This document shows, piece by piece, positions 37,346 to 51,451 of a stretch of 64,000 nucleotides of DNA (the stretch's first letter is position 1; every line of letters begins with the position of its first letter). The notes beneath the pieces were generated by a model. That model saw only the letters and a program-made list of their open reading frames with translations. It searched no databases and was not told where the DNA came from. A program made the position numbers and the translations under genes. Origin of the DNA: Jaapia argillacea MUCL 33604 (taxonomy: Eukaryota; Basidiomycota; Agaricomycetes; Jaapiales; Jaapiaceae); assembly GCA_000697665.1 (NCBI GenBank), contig KL197709.1:1095980-1159979 (forward strand), in the 5' to 3' direction.

Positions 37346-39332
37346 ATGGAAGCCACCAGAAACCTGACCACTGCCACGCAGAAAGAGATCGAGGATGCCT
37401 TCATCAAGGTCTCGTTTGAAGAGGTTAGATCTGCTCCAGGAAGCGCCAGTGTTGACCCTTTGTACGACGACTGGATCGACAATTGTGAGTCCTGAGGTGG
37501 AGGTCATGAAAGCAGACTTAAATCTAGTCCCCAAGCTTCCGCAAAGAGAAGTGCTCCAGAGTTATTTGGGTACGAGTATTGTTCCATGCAAGTGTTCTGC
37601 GACCTAATAGCTACTACCATACAGTGCAAATACATTGAAGAGGCTATACCCCAAGCACTCGCTTGTGATGGCGCCAGCATATGCAGGCGTACTCAGTTTT
37701 CCAGGGGCATATGTCCGGCCGGTCGCCCCTTCAGAGCTCATCACGAACACTCTGTTCGTCCCTTTGGCTCGACGAGCCGGAGCTATGCCAGGCATTCTTG
37801 TCGATCAAGTGGAATTTGGGTCCTTCCACGTTGCGTATGATGTGTGTAATATGCAATCCAGTGTTATGGGCTTGTCTACTGACAGGGCTACTCCATCCAG
37901 AAATATGACTTCATCGTCTACGCTATTAAGGTCAGCAGTATGCAAATATTCTTCATAAAGGAAGATTGACTAGGTTCTAGTGGGTCTCTGGGATGTTCAT
38001 GGACTCGCGACAATTCATTTTGCACGAAGGACCTCAAGGGCCTGCCCGGGAGCTACTTCTTGCAGCCGGCGTATGGTCTCAGGAAACTCACGACGAGATC
38101 TGGGTGTTTGACCGGGGTTTCTGGAATAAGAACCATGGTCTCTGGGCGGAAGTGCAGAAGGCTGACTGGAAGGATGTCATTCTCGATGAGAACTTCAAAG
38201 TATCTCTCAGGAAAGACGTCGAGGGGTTCTTCAAATCAGAAACTGTCTATAAGCGGCTCGCGATACCTTGGAAGGTATTTCTGCATTCGCCTCTTCTGCA
38301 TGGTTAATCCTAACCATGAATCAGCGCGGAATGATCATGCATGGGCCTCCAGGTTAGTGCAGCTCGTTGATTTTGCCGGTGTTGTTTACCCAGATGCTAC
38401 ACAGGCAACGGAAAGACAATTAGTATCAAGGCTATCATGAAGTGGGGGAGTGAGAATGGATATTTGCCTCTCTACGTGAAATCATTCCAGAGTACGATTC
38501 ATCTCTGTAGCCTGTACTATCTCGCTGATTGGCCCCTTTCCTCCAGGTTACAAGGGGGAAGAAGGTGCTATGGCCGATGTATTTGATAAAGCTCGCCAGC
38601 TTTCTCCATGCGTCGTCATCCTAGAAGACCTCGACTCCCTCATCAATGACCGTAATCGATCCTTCTTCCTCAATCAGCTTGATGGGTTGGAGGGAAACGA
38701 TGGTCTCCTCGTCATCGGGACCACCAATCATTTCGAGAGACTCGACCCCGGTCTCTCCACCAGGCCAAGTCGGTTTGATCGCAAGTAGTGAGTACACACC
38801 ATTTCATGCTATGCACTCTATGGCTGACCCTTTGACGCCTAGTTTGTTTGATGATCCCAACCGAGAGGAGCGGACATTGTACTGCAAGTATTGGCAGAAG
38901 AAACTGGAGACAAATCCAGATATTGATTTCCCCGACTCTCTGGTTGACGAAGCCGTGGAAACGACTGAAGACTTCAGCTTTGCTTACCTGAAGGAAGCCT
39001 TGTTAGTATCTCTCGCTCCCCTTATCGATGATCATCCAACTCAGTATCTTGCCTCTAGCGTGTCCACTCTCGTCCTCATAGCCACCGAGGACTCTGGGCA
39101 TCATGTTGATTTTGCTTCTGCGTTGAAGGCGCAGATCAAGGTCCTCAAGAAACAACTTGATAAAGCACCCAGGGGTGATGTGAATTCGTATACTCCGTGT
39201 TCCCCCGCCGGTCCCAACCCACCTGAACCCACGTCTACCGCGACGGCCCTTGCAGAGCACCATCAGGAGAAGTGGAACACTAGAGCGAGGGCTCTGGCAG
39301 CCGCCGCCATGGGCAGACCCTTCATCTTCTGA
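37346..39332 (+). CDS. AAA+ ATPase
   Basis: A single-AAA-module protein. It starts MEATRNLTTATQKEIEDAFI and the N-terminal half includes FPKLPQREVLQSYL, YPKHSLVMAPAYAGVL and WVSGMFMDSRQFILHEGPQG. Then VWVFDRGFWNKN, SLRKDVEGFFKSE and LAIPWKRGMIMHGPPGNGKT (Walker A, split by an intron inside GPPG|NGKT) mark the ATPase. Walker B is VVILEDLDSLI, and LLVIGTTNHFERLDPGL is sensor 1. A C-terminal lid region and an Ala/Arg-rich tail follow. Family relatives are found across fungi; the role is unknown to me and the substrate cannot be inferred. The junction near 37568-37623 needs either a very short intron of about 33 nt or another exon, so that spot is uncertain. Confidence 0.82.
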
Positions 39333-39600
39333 GGTGACCATGAAGAGTATGTGCGCGCTTTGCGATTAGCATGGAATAGTGTGTAGCACGAGTCGCGATA
39401 ATATGCGTCAATGAAGACAATCCAGATATTTAGGTTGAGCAGCTAAATTGCAACACAACTAGGGAGGGACAGCCATATCGAAAAACTAAAAGATAGAACG
39501 AGGGAAATCCGAGGATATGAATACGATAAACAGAACGCAGAAAGGTCATTATACGCTATATGGTTGAGCAACTACTCCCATTGACCATAGCCACCGACGC

Positions 39601-41544
<1,944 letters not shown>

Positions 41545-41936
41545 AGTCGTTAATGATTGAAGGAGGCGGATAACCAAAGTCAAGCAGAGTCGTCAACGGG
41601 GTGGAGGGCAGAACTGAGGTTCACAATGGGGCCACCAAATATTCGGAAAAAGTGTCGACAAATTGCCTTATCGGGACATGTCGTAAAGCGGGATTTAGCG
41701 ATGTGTCCTCAACCCATGCGCTCGTTGCTGTGGATGACATGGAGCGACTTGTTTGCGTTTCACGGAGTAGCACAGAATGCAAGGTGTAATCTTTGTTCCA
41801 TGTATGCAGAAATTTAGACTAAGAGACATTGGGATATCGATGATGATACGTAAAAATCGTGACAATGGAGGATTATAGGTGGGCGTAGTGCAACAAGACC
41901 AGGAGAAAGAAAGCGACAAGATGACCAGCAACACGC

Positions 41937-43681
41937 TCAGTATTCACCGGCCTCCTCAGCATCTGCTGAGTCAATCCCGACTTCCTCGTAATCCTTCTCA
42001 AGGGCAGCGAGATCCTCTCGGGCCTCAGAGAACTCACCCTCCTCCATACCCTCACCAACATACCAGTGCACAAACGCACGCTTGGAGTAGAGGAGGTCAA
42101 ACTTGTGGTCGAGGCGACTCCAGGCAGTTGAAATGGCGGTGGTGTTGGACAACATGCAAAGTGAGCGAGAGACCTTGGCGAGATCACCCCCGGGGATATG
42201 CGCGGGGGCTTCGTTGCAGATACCAAGCTTGAAGCCCGTTGGACACCAATCCACGAACTGGATGGTTCGCTTCGTCTTGATTATGCTGACAGCCGCATTG
42301 ACATCCTTGGGGACGACATCGCCACGGTACAGCAACGCACAAGCCACTATTTCACTATTGTCAGCCGATCCGCTAACGCCAAGGTGTATGCTAGGCACAC
42401 GTACTGTACTTTCCATCCCTGGGGTCGCACTTGACCATCTGGTTGCCGGTCTCGAAGCAAGAGAAAGTCATATCCGCGACTGAGTTCTGCTCATGATGAG
42501 ATTTCTCAGCTGAGATGATGGGGGCGAAGGTGGCCAGAGGGAAGTGAATACGGGGGAAACTGAACATGACTTGAGTTGCTTGTTTGCTGGATGCAAGAAC
42601 CAGGTACTCACGGAACCAAATTGGTCTGGAACTCGTTCAAATCGACGTTGAGAGATCCATCGAATCGCAATGAAGCGGTGATAGAAGACACGACTTGAGC
42701 AATGAGCCTGTTCAAGTTGGTGAAACCAGGGGAGGTAATGCCAAGGTTCTTCTTGCAAATATCATAGATGGCTTCGTTATCGACCTGTTCCCAAGAACGG
42801 TCAGCCCTAGGTGGAAATCGTCCAAAGTTAGCTACACACCATGAACGAGCAGTCAGAGTGCTCGAGGGTCGTATGTGTCGTCAGGACGGAGTTGTAAGGC
42901 TCGACAACGGAGTTCGCCATTGTCGGGGCGGGGTACACGCTGAACTCCAATTTTGACTTCTTGCCGTAGTCAGTTGAGAGGCGTTCCAAAATCAGGGCAC
43001 CGAAACCGGAACCAGTTCCACCACCGAATGAGTGGAAGACAAAGAAGCCTTGGAGACCATTGCAGTTATCCGCCAAACGGCGGACTTTGTCCATAACGGT
43101 GTCAATTTGCTCCTTGCCGATGGTGTAGTGACCACGAGCATCTATTACACCACGGTTTACACGTCGTAATGCGAGTCAAGTAATAAAAGCCACTCACAAT
43201 TGCTGGCAGCATCCTCCTTGCCAGTAATCATGGTTTCGGGGTGGAACAAGCTCTTGTAAGGCCCACTGCGAACTTCGTCGATGACATTAGGCTCGAGATC
43301 CACGTAAAGTGAGCGAGGCACGTGTTTGCCGGAGGAGGTTTCAGAAAAGAATGTGCTGAAGCCATCATCGTTGTGCTTAGCACCCTCAGCCAGACGACCA
43401 TCGGGCTGAAAAAGGGATATGAGAACCATGAGATAGCGATATTTGAGCAAGTACGAACACTCAGTCCATGTTCGACGGTGTATAGCTCCCCTGGTGAAAG
43501 GAAACGATTGTCAGTGATGTGACACAGTGGCACGAGATTTGGGAGCAGAATAACGCGTCTTTGCAATACAGAAACTCGAAACCATAGATAAATGCAGGAA
43601 GTATGGAGATGGCAACTCACAGCATGCGTTACCGATCTGGACACCAGCCTGACCGACGTGTACAGAGATGACTTCGCGCAT
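41937..43681 (-). CDS. Alpha-tubulin, tandem copy B
   Basis: Second alpha-tubulin, upstream of copy A in the direction of transcription. It starts [20 protein letters not shown]; the exons give [75 protein letters not shown] and [12 protein letters not shown]-like text (here [13 protein letters not shown]). It ends with EEAGEY, keeping the C-terminal Tyr of the alpha type. Intron positions largely match copy A, so the pair arose by duplication of an intron-containing gene. Length about 450 residues, as expected. Many basidiomycetes carry two alpha-tubulins, but tandem arrangement is less usual as far as I know. Confidence 0.95.
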
Positions 43682-44136
43682 CTTTTAACAGAGAAATGAC
43701 TGGTCGACGGCGAGAAGTGAGCATTTCAGTCCGGAGACGTCGCTGCGCGGTCAGATACTTACCAAAGAAGAAAGTGTGAATGGAGGGGGTGAGGACGACC
43801 AAAGCGCAAATAGAGGGCGGAGGGTTATAGAAAATGGTCCAACGTGCTGACAAATAGCTTCACACGGGGAGCCTTTGTGCTGGAGCCTTGCTAGAGCCTC
43901 AAGTTGGCCCGTGCGTTCCAACGTGCCCTTTGAGTTCAAAACCGCGTTGTTTTTGAAGTAAAAATCATCAGCGGCTCTATCCATGATGTGTCTAATTGTT
44001 ACAGGTTACGGAGCCAAGTGTCCTGACTGAGGCGAACTATACAATCTAACCATGTCCATACAATCTATCAATGTCCATATTACGGCGAATTACTACTCGT
44101 GCGGACTTCCACGCGGGAGGGCAGTCGACCTGTAAG
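43682..44136. other. Region between alpha-tubulin B promoter and hydrolase stop
   Basis: About 455 bp. It should contain the tubulin B promoter and leader and the 3' region of the hydrolase. A minus-strand frame at 43751-43984 has no domain. Confidence 0.4.
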
Positions 44137-47100
44137 TCAAGAACTTGAAGAAGGAGAATTGTCATGACCCTTCGCCGTCGACAGAACCCTTCGGGTGCCG
44201 TCCGCGGCCTTTTTCGAGCTCTTGCGCATAAAGTAGCTATGGGACAATGCCTAAGCGTACTTTCCAACGCCAACTGAGCACGAGAGAAAAACACACCTGA
44301 CGATGGCACTCCACATTGATAAACCGTGGATGGGAAGCAAGTGGCTCTTGACTTGCTGTTCCGAAACGGATTGTCGCGGAGCCCTGACTGGATCATCGTT
44401 TGGATCGAAAGCAGCCCTGACAGCATCAGCAGCCTTCAACTTCGGCACCATCTTATGAGTGGCTGGAGCAGTGTGATAGATACTCTTCCTCAGCAGAGCC
44501 AGTGCCTCGACCTGTGGACATGATTAGCACGATGCTCAACCAGCAGCGAAGGAGGAATGCTTGCCGTATCCCTTCGTTTGCAGATGGCACTTGGAGGCGG
44601 CGATTCCCCTTCCAGGTCTAAGGGTCCCCATCTTCTATCACCTTGTATTTTCCCGTCAGAAGGGGAAATAGCGGACGCGTTGGAGTTGCGTGACGGCACC
44701 CGGGTGATGGACCCATCCCCCACAACCCGCAACCCTTGGTCCCGAGCATTCACGAGTAAACGTGTTGCGATAGCTTCGTTTTGCAATTTCTTGCGTATTG
44801 CTTTACGAGCGGCTCGGGCGAACTGCTGGTCCCATTCTGCTTGTCCCTCGGCCCACCGCCTGCAGGGGGCTTCCTTGATGATACCAACCTCGTTTGGTCG
44901 AATTTTGAGAACGTCCATTTCTTCCTTCGGTTCCATAGGACGAGCTTTGCCATAGATATCGATACGCTCCCGGATCATCAAAATGTTGGGCACATCCCTC
45001 TCCTATTCAAGCATGGGAATTTCTATGAACTCACATAAGTCGATGATGCCGTACCTGGTGTTGATTGGAGCTGGTCGAGTTTTCTGACACAGCCGCAGAG
45101 CCCCTCAATTTGTCCGTAAGGTGCTCTCTAACTTCCGCGTTGGCCATGTCTTGATTTTCTTGGTACAGGCCAACCTCTCGAGGCGAATCGACCGTTGGTC
45201 GCCTCATCGGTGCATTCTCCGACTGCGCAGGTTTCCCATTGGACCGTCTTCTACGTCTACCAGAGTCGTACATTTCTTCTTCCTCCAGCGACAAACTGGT
45301 CAGTGGCCGATGGAGTTCCGGAAACGGGTTTCGAGCAAGGTGTTCTTCTGAATGTTCGGTGACGTGCTTGGCGAACTGTGCAATAGAACGGTATGCATAC
45401 TTCGCCTGTAGATCCGAAGACGTCAGTCATAATGACCTGAGGTCGTGAAAGCGAGGCTTACAGCGTCGGTGAAGGTGAAAACAGTCAAGACATGACACAT
45501 TCCTGGAAAGAGTAGATATTATAAAGCATCCAGACTAATTGGAGAACAAGGGATGAACCATCGAAGACCTGGAGATGAACCTGAGCAAGAAGTCAGTCTC
45601 CGGACTGAAATTAAGGAGTAAGATTTGACTTTTGTCGGGGTCCGATACTTCTCTGCATTCTCTTGTTGTCTCCGCCCCTCTTTCAAAACACCCTTCCTCG
45701 TCGGGAACTCCGCAGGATGGGCCGCTCGATGTGCTGTGTAAATTACCTCGTCCCTCAAGACCTCGCCATCTCCTGCGAGAATATACAGGGGACAGAGGTT
45801 TCCCAGAGATCCTTGAAGAACGGGAGACACCAACGGGTGGGTTAGCTGCCTAACCAAAGTCAGTCAAGTCAGCGCCCAACAGATGATCCAAAAACGCACT
45901 CGTTCGTGGCATACAGCTGGATTTGCGACCGCAATTCTAATGGACGATCTGCACTGTCTTGCATGAGAACCTTGGGCGGTTTGGGCTCCCAAAACTCGGT
46001 GTCATACGAATGTCCGCTTCTGTCATCCTGGTCTGGTGGTTCGCTAGTATCTCCCTCCACCTTCTGGATCCCTGGGCTCTGCGAGCGAGAACTACCACAT
46101 GGGGTGCCATCCGGCTGAGTCTTCTCCTGAGCGCCAGAGAAGTTATCGTCGTACGCGGCCCCATTACCCGCGTCATGGCCAGATGCTGGAAAACCGTCCA
46201 CATGGTTGTCGCCACCATCCAACATAACCGCTTGAGGCTGCACATCTTTCTCAACCCCTTTCTCCCGTTCCATCATCTCTGCTTCGGGATCTTTGGGTTT
46301 CAAGATGTCAGCGTGTCCGGGTTTCGGCGGTGGATTTGTGGTTGTGGTAGTTACCCTACCCCCTGGAGGTGGGAGAGGATCTAACGGCCACAAGGTGGAT
46401 GGCTTCGCCAAGAATCCATGAGGAGGTATGATATCCTATCCCACGGCTTCAGTCGAAGCTTTCGTGAAAGACACTAAAACATACCGTAGGAGTGTTGCTC
46501 ATGACACTGGGGAAACTGTGGGTTAAATCTACCCATGGACTAATCAGCACTGCACCCGCAGGCAAGGGAAGGTCCATATCCCTGAGCAAGGTCAGAGTGC
46601 TCAAGCAGATGGCAGCCCCGGCGGAGTCTCCGGCGAACACGATCTTCGCGGGGTCGACAGGCTTATGAAGAGCCTCTTTGGGGGGATGTATGAGGTAGAG
46701 ATCTGGGTAAAACAAATAAGACAAGTCCAAGAGGAAGGAAAGAGTACGAACACGCTGCTACGACGTCATGGAGAGGACAAGGCCACGGGTATTGCGGCGC
46801 TTTACTGGAAAGGAATAAGTCAGTACATTGGAGTTAGAATGTTCAAGGCGAGTCGTGTGGAATCACCGATAGTTCACCGCGAAGGCTCTCCCTTTCATCT
46901 TGCGAGCTGCGTTCCCATAGGTTCAAGTGACAGAAAGTATCAAGGAGGATGTCTCGTACCATAACGAATGATTTGGTAACGATGAGTATCTGGGTTAAGG
47001 GTTAATGCGAACAACATCCTCGGCGGAAGGGGACTCACTTATGGAACCCCAAAAGTACCCCCCTGGGTTTGTTCGTTAGTGAGTCTGCAGCTTGCAATGG

Positions 47101-47862
47101 TTGTCATTGCACCATACCTCCGTGGACGTAGAACTATGACGACCAGTCAAACTCAAGGGAATTTGAACCGTTAAGGAAAGGAGCACCTACCATGACCGTC
47201 TCCAGATTCTCCATTTTCAGGAGAGTCTTCTCGGCTTCGCTTAACTTTCTTCCAATATCAGGCTTCCTATACTCTTCACTGAGATAATCCTTCTCGGTTA
47301 TCCATTCAGCGTCTATTCCATCCAGCCCTCTCACTTGCCACCAACGTGAGCCTCCGACGACGGTTTTGAGTTCCTCGTCCCCAAACCATCTTATCAGGAC
47401 ATCCGCAGCTTCGTTACATGAGGCTAACGGCACGCTGACAGGGGCAACAGCTGCCCATGGCGGTGAAGGCACATGCGTATTTGTGCTGGGGCATGTTCAA
47501 GTTAGGTCGACTCGACCCGTTTTTGAACTTATACTCACAATTTTTGCAGTGATTCGACGGTGTTGCGTGTACCCAGTTGAATGAAGGCTTTGACGATATG
47601 GAAGGACCTAGACAAGAATTCGGCGAAGTGATTTCTTTAATGGTGGACGTGACGAACTCATCGAAGAGGATATCGTCGGTGGCTACCTCCTCCTCGACAC
47701 CATCTTTGAATTTGCGACCCTTGCGCTTGGAATGCCTGTAGAAAGTCTTGAAAACGACTGTAGATATTGAACCACTGTCAGCTCCAGATAACAACACGTC
47801 TGTGAACGCGAACCCTCACCTGGAGTGATATGTACCGCCGCCGAAAGAGTCGTCACAGGCAT
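44137..47862 (-). CDS. HSL-type alpha/beta hydrolase with long insertion and C-terminal tail
   Basis: An esterase or lipase of the hormone-sensitive-lipase group (alpha/beta hydrolase fold-3). It starts MPVTTLSAAVHITP; FHIVKAFIQLGTRNTVESLQ and RWWQVRGLDGIDAEWITEKD follow. The oxyanion HGGGYFWGS (assembled over short exons), the nucleophile motif FAGDSAGAAI, the Asp in LAGDGEVLRDE and the His in GMCHVLTVF complete the triad. A polar insertion of about 150 residues (Pro/Asp/Glu-rich, from about GGRVTTTTT to DDRSGHSYDTEFW) lies between the Ser and Asp motifs. After the His the protein continues about 300 residues past the fold, with Arg/Lys-rich helices (ERIDIYGKARPMEPKEEMDV) and a final SSKKAADGTRRVLSTAKG. 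No clear signal peptide. Substrate unknown; relatives are annotated as esterases or lipases. Confidence 0.85.
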
Positions 47863-48481
47863 AGATTCGAGAGAAATAAAAGGGAGAGGGAGTGTATGGA
47901 ACGATTGGTTAAGTGATGTAGGGTAGTAGGCTGGTGTGGCTGATATTGACCGTCGATGTTGCTGTGCGATCTCAGTGCTCAGGTACATGTGTTTGCCGCA
48001 TAGCATCATCTTTCGCACGATCCAACAGCGCGTCAGTCACCCCGTGACACATCCAATCTGCCCCGTGATCGACGTGATGCGCAAGGCGAAAGCCTTCAAG
48101 CAAATCCCTCAAGATCACACAAAGTCTTCATGTTCGCCTTCACACAGATGTGGCCAAGTTGAAGTAAGAAAGGCACCAAAAAAATCTGGTATTAGGTGCG
48201 CGTGCTGATACGGGTAGTCTAGTATGTACATTCATAAATACAACAAAGATCTGCAAGCCTACCGTCACGGAAAGTAAGGATACAGGGCAAGAGTTCGACT
48301 AGTGCGACGGTCTATGGAGACATAGGGTAGAGTGTACCAATGGCAGATAGCAAGAAAACATGGTTCAAGAGGGAAGAGAATGTCGATAAAGAGAGGGGGT
48401 TCGCAAGGGGTATGTATAACTGTCAACTCTGGTGAGAAAGGAACGAAGGATAGGCGATGGTCAGACTCACATCAAATCTCG
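47863..48481. other. Intergenic region, hydrolase promoter and phosphatase 3' end
   Basis: About 620 bp. I see no exon chain here. It should hold the 5' region of the minus-strand hydrolase. Confidence 0.4.
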
Positions 48482-49191
48482 TCATCTTCGAGCACCTCGA
48501 AGACTTCTCTCAATTTTTGTCCGCCAGTTAACATAGATGCCGCAAGTCGGAGTAGGGTTGTATTGACAAATCTGAAACAGCACGAGTTGCTCGTAGAAGC
48601 CAGGGTTGATCCAGGTCTGCTCTCTAGCTGGAAACCACACACATTGGCAACAGTTGGCGAAGTAGGGTGGAAAAACTCACCTTGCCGTACTGCCTCGATT
48701 GCCTCTGGAGCGCCTAGTCTTCTCGAGTACATAACTGTTGGTGAAGAGGTATGATGAGGCACGAATAGACTATGAATAAGGAGGATGACTTACGATACGC
48801 AGCTACCACAGCGGCACTTCTAGAAAGACCCTGCACACAATGGACGAGAACTACACCACGTTCGTGCAGAGCCTGGTGTATGAAACGACATGCCGCGGGT
48901 AGGTGAATGAGGAGGTCTGCGTAATCGACGTCTTCTATGGGTATCCGTAAATGTTTGATGCCAGATTCCGGAAAGTCGGCGGGTATCTCTTCACTGCATA
49001 CTGATACGATATGGGATATACGACGCTCTGTCAGCGCACGGGTTGATCGGGCGGCTAGGATGCTTTGACAGGAGAGGAAGATCAGGGACAAATGATGAGA
49101 GGGTGAGGTGATGACAGAAGCGGTGAAGAAGAACCTACTTTCCGAGATAAAGTTTGTTATCAATGATCGTTGAGACATTCTTCCAGCCCAT
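48482..49191 (-). CDS. Dual-specificity protein phosphatase
   Basis: Removes phosphate from Tyr and Ser/Thr residues. The start MGWKNVSTIIDNKLYLGN followed by ILAARSTRALTERRISHIVS is the standard N-terminal DSP block. The active site HCVQGLSRSAAVVAAY matches HCxxGxxRS with catalytic Cys and Arg, and the general-acid Asp is likely in IEDVDYADL. After it come LMYSRRLGAPEAIEAVRQ, EQTWINPGFYEQLVLFQ and a short tail ending RSLRGARR. Five exons with a compact coding length of about 200 residues, typical for small atypical DSPs. An inner ATG at 49178 is also possible but would lose the conserved IIDNKLYLGN motif, so I chose 49191. Confidence 0.9.
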
Positions 49192-50111
49192 AGTGAAGTT
49201 GAGCACCTAAGCCCTACCTTCGACACCGACCGACGTCCCCTGGCCCGGTATATATTCCTAGGATCCATTGGGCGGCTGCATAACTCTCCGACGATGTAAG
49301 TCGGGATATGCACCTTCCGAGAACGAGCATAACCGAGTCATTCGCCCCAGGTTGAAAAGACGAAAAGTCATCTATGGCAGTGTATGGATGTGGAGGGATG
49401 AACAGCCAATTACATAGGCACGACAGGGCTGAGAAGCACAGCAGCGCCACAACGTGGCCTCTCGTACCCTTTAGCGCTGTTTAGGCAACCTCACAGCCAC
49501 GGCCATTCTGACGTTTGCCTCTCACAGTGAGCACTCCGCAACTACTATCGCCGGTATCCTAGCTCGATTCTCGTCACATCTCGTCGGTACACTGGCATTT
49601 CCGCGACCGAAGACTCTTCCTTAATTGTGCTGTTTCTTCAAAACGTGGTTGGCGCCTTCCGGAGCGTAGCTGGTCTACTGCTGCTATACCACACGATGCT
49701 CGTGCATCCTCATGACGAGTCCATGGCTGTGGTATTCTGCTACTTCATGGCTTGCACCTGCAACAACTCAAGATGACTTGTGAACGAGATATGTATGGAC
49801 CTACTCCAACGTCTTCGAGTGTTAATCCAAGGATCGTCAAAGCTCCGGTACACTCCAACCACGCCACAGAGGAAAAATCCAGCTGTCGACTCGGTCGTGC
49901 TCTGTAAGGACACTCAAACGGACCCTCGTTGTACTTGTGCATTGTTCGACGAACTATGGGCAAATTTCGGCGACGTCTAAATACAGCAACTGCGTGTTGT
50001 TTCGTATCTTCGGCAATTTCCGACCACCCCTACCAGGGCATGAGGTTAACGCTCGGTCATTAGCAAGGTTGACTCTTGACTCTCATCTACCTATCTACAT
50101 CGCCATCTTCA
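49192..50111. other. Intergenic region without supportable gene
   Basis: About 920 bp separating divergent genes. Open frames on both strands (for example 49780-49980) have no domain or good exon chain. It should hold both promoters. Confidence 0.4.
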
Positions 50112-50642
50112 ATGGGTCTGACTATCGAGTGGGATTCGGTGCGATCTTCAATTTTCTCCCCGTCGAAGTCCATTAACCAGTTGCGTATACAGGACAGCAA
50201 GGGCCGGCCCCCAGCTTCCACAATTCATGGCTGGTTGATGAAGTGGAGGGGAACATTCAGCGGGAATGAGGAACTGAGGGCACGGGGGATACGGGAGATG
50301 CGTGCTGCGAAGGCTCGTCGTGTTGCCCGGCAGAAGTCCACTTCCAAGACTAAGTCTGGGAGGCCAACCGCTAGCCGCTCCTCGTCGCAGCACAAGAAAC
50401 CCACATCGACCCGACCGACACCTTCTCGCTCGAATACGGGGAAGTCGAAGCACTCTACTTCTTCACGTACCGTCCACCGATCCGCCACTACCGCCACAAC
50501 GCGACAGAAGTCCGCTTCGAAGGAACGCCCTTCTCTGTCCCGGGGTGGGTCAAGCCATAATAAGTCCCAACGACCCCATGGTCAATCCCATGGCAGTCAA
50601 CGGAGACCGAACCCCCCATCGCGGAAATCTTCCCGTCGTTGA
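50112..50642 (+). CDS. Small Ser/Arg-rich basic protein
   Basis: Single-exon frame of 176 codons from the ATG at 50112, starting MGLTIEWDSVRSSIFSPSKS. The first 70 residues have mixed composition and include HGWLMKWRGTFSGNEELRAR. The rest is Ser/Arg/Lys/Thr-rich, like an intrinsically disordered RNA- or DNA-binding tail (SRTVHRSATTATTRQKSASK, RPHGQSHGSQRRPNPPSRKS). No known domain. An in-frame upstream ATG is not clear; the track reading from 50076 begins without one. It could be a real gene or low-complexity sequence that happens to stay open, but the ordered N-terminal part supports a gene. Confidence 0.5.
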   Translation: MGLTIEWDSVRSSIFSPSKSINQLRIQDSKGRPPASTIHGWLMKWRGTFSGNEELRARGIREMRAAKARRVARQKSTSKTKSGRPTASRSSSQHKKPTSTRPTPSRSNTGKSKHSTSSRTVHRSATTATTRQKSASKERPSLSRGGSSHNKSQRPHGQSHGSQRRPNPPSRKSSRR

Positions 50643-51451
50643 TGGACTGGTGAATCAATCGTTGTGTACGATATATTATTGGGCGCTACTCTAGTATCAC
50701 AGACTTTCTAGTATAGATGACGACGTTTAACATTATTCACCTCATATTCCGACATCTGGTCATGTTCCACCATACTGTACTATCTTTATTTCGAGCGATG
50801 TATGACAGTCCACTGGCATCGTAGCCTTCTCGTTGCTCAGTGATACATCTGTGATCGACATCGTGGGATAGTCGAGCTATCCCATCACCGGCACCGTTAT
50901 CTCCGTACGATTTCAATGCTGTGAATCTTGTGAAGCCCGCGCCTTCGCTCGTGCTTTGCGCTCTGTTCCCAGGTCTAGCTGAATGGAATTATTGTGTGAT
51001 AACGGTCGGAATAATTGACATGGCACGGAACAAGGGATGAAATGTGTGCTGTTCGGGAGGGGCGCAGAAGCACCGCACGTGGGAGGCGGCCTGGTCTTTG
51101 TACTCGTCATTGAACGAGAGGCGATACGGCGGAGGACACGAGGCAAAAACGTGCCCAACTGCTTCCGCGAAGACTTGAGCACAGATATCGATCTGGGATT
51201 GCACAATAGAAGCACAGGCGCAGATGGATCGGGTGGAAATCTATTGGCAAATGAACACTTTCGGTCCCGACGGGGTGCACTGGTAAGGCTCGATCGACGA
51301 TCGTTAGATCGGATCCAAGCATCCAGCTCGTGCAGGGCAGTGAAAACATTCGGGACGGTAGATAGCAATAAACGGGTCTAGAGAATACAGGGAGGACCAG
51401 ATATTGTGGAAGCTGTTCACTGGGTTAAATGGGTGGGTAATAACTCACAGG
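50643..51451. other. Intergenic region between convergent genes
   Basis: About 810 bp between the small basic protein and the Lys-rich nuclear protein. A 151-codon minus-strand frame at 50913-51368 lacks any motif or splice partner. No gene called. Confidence 0.4.
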
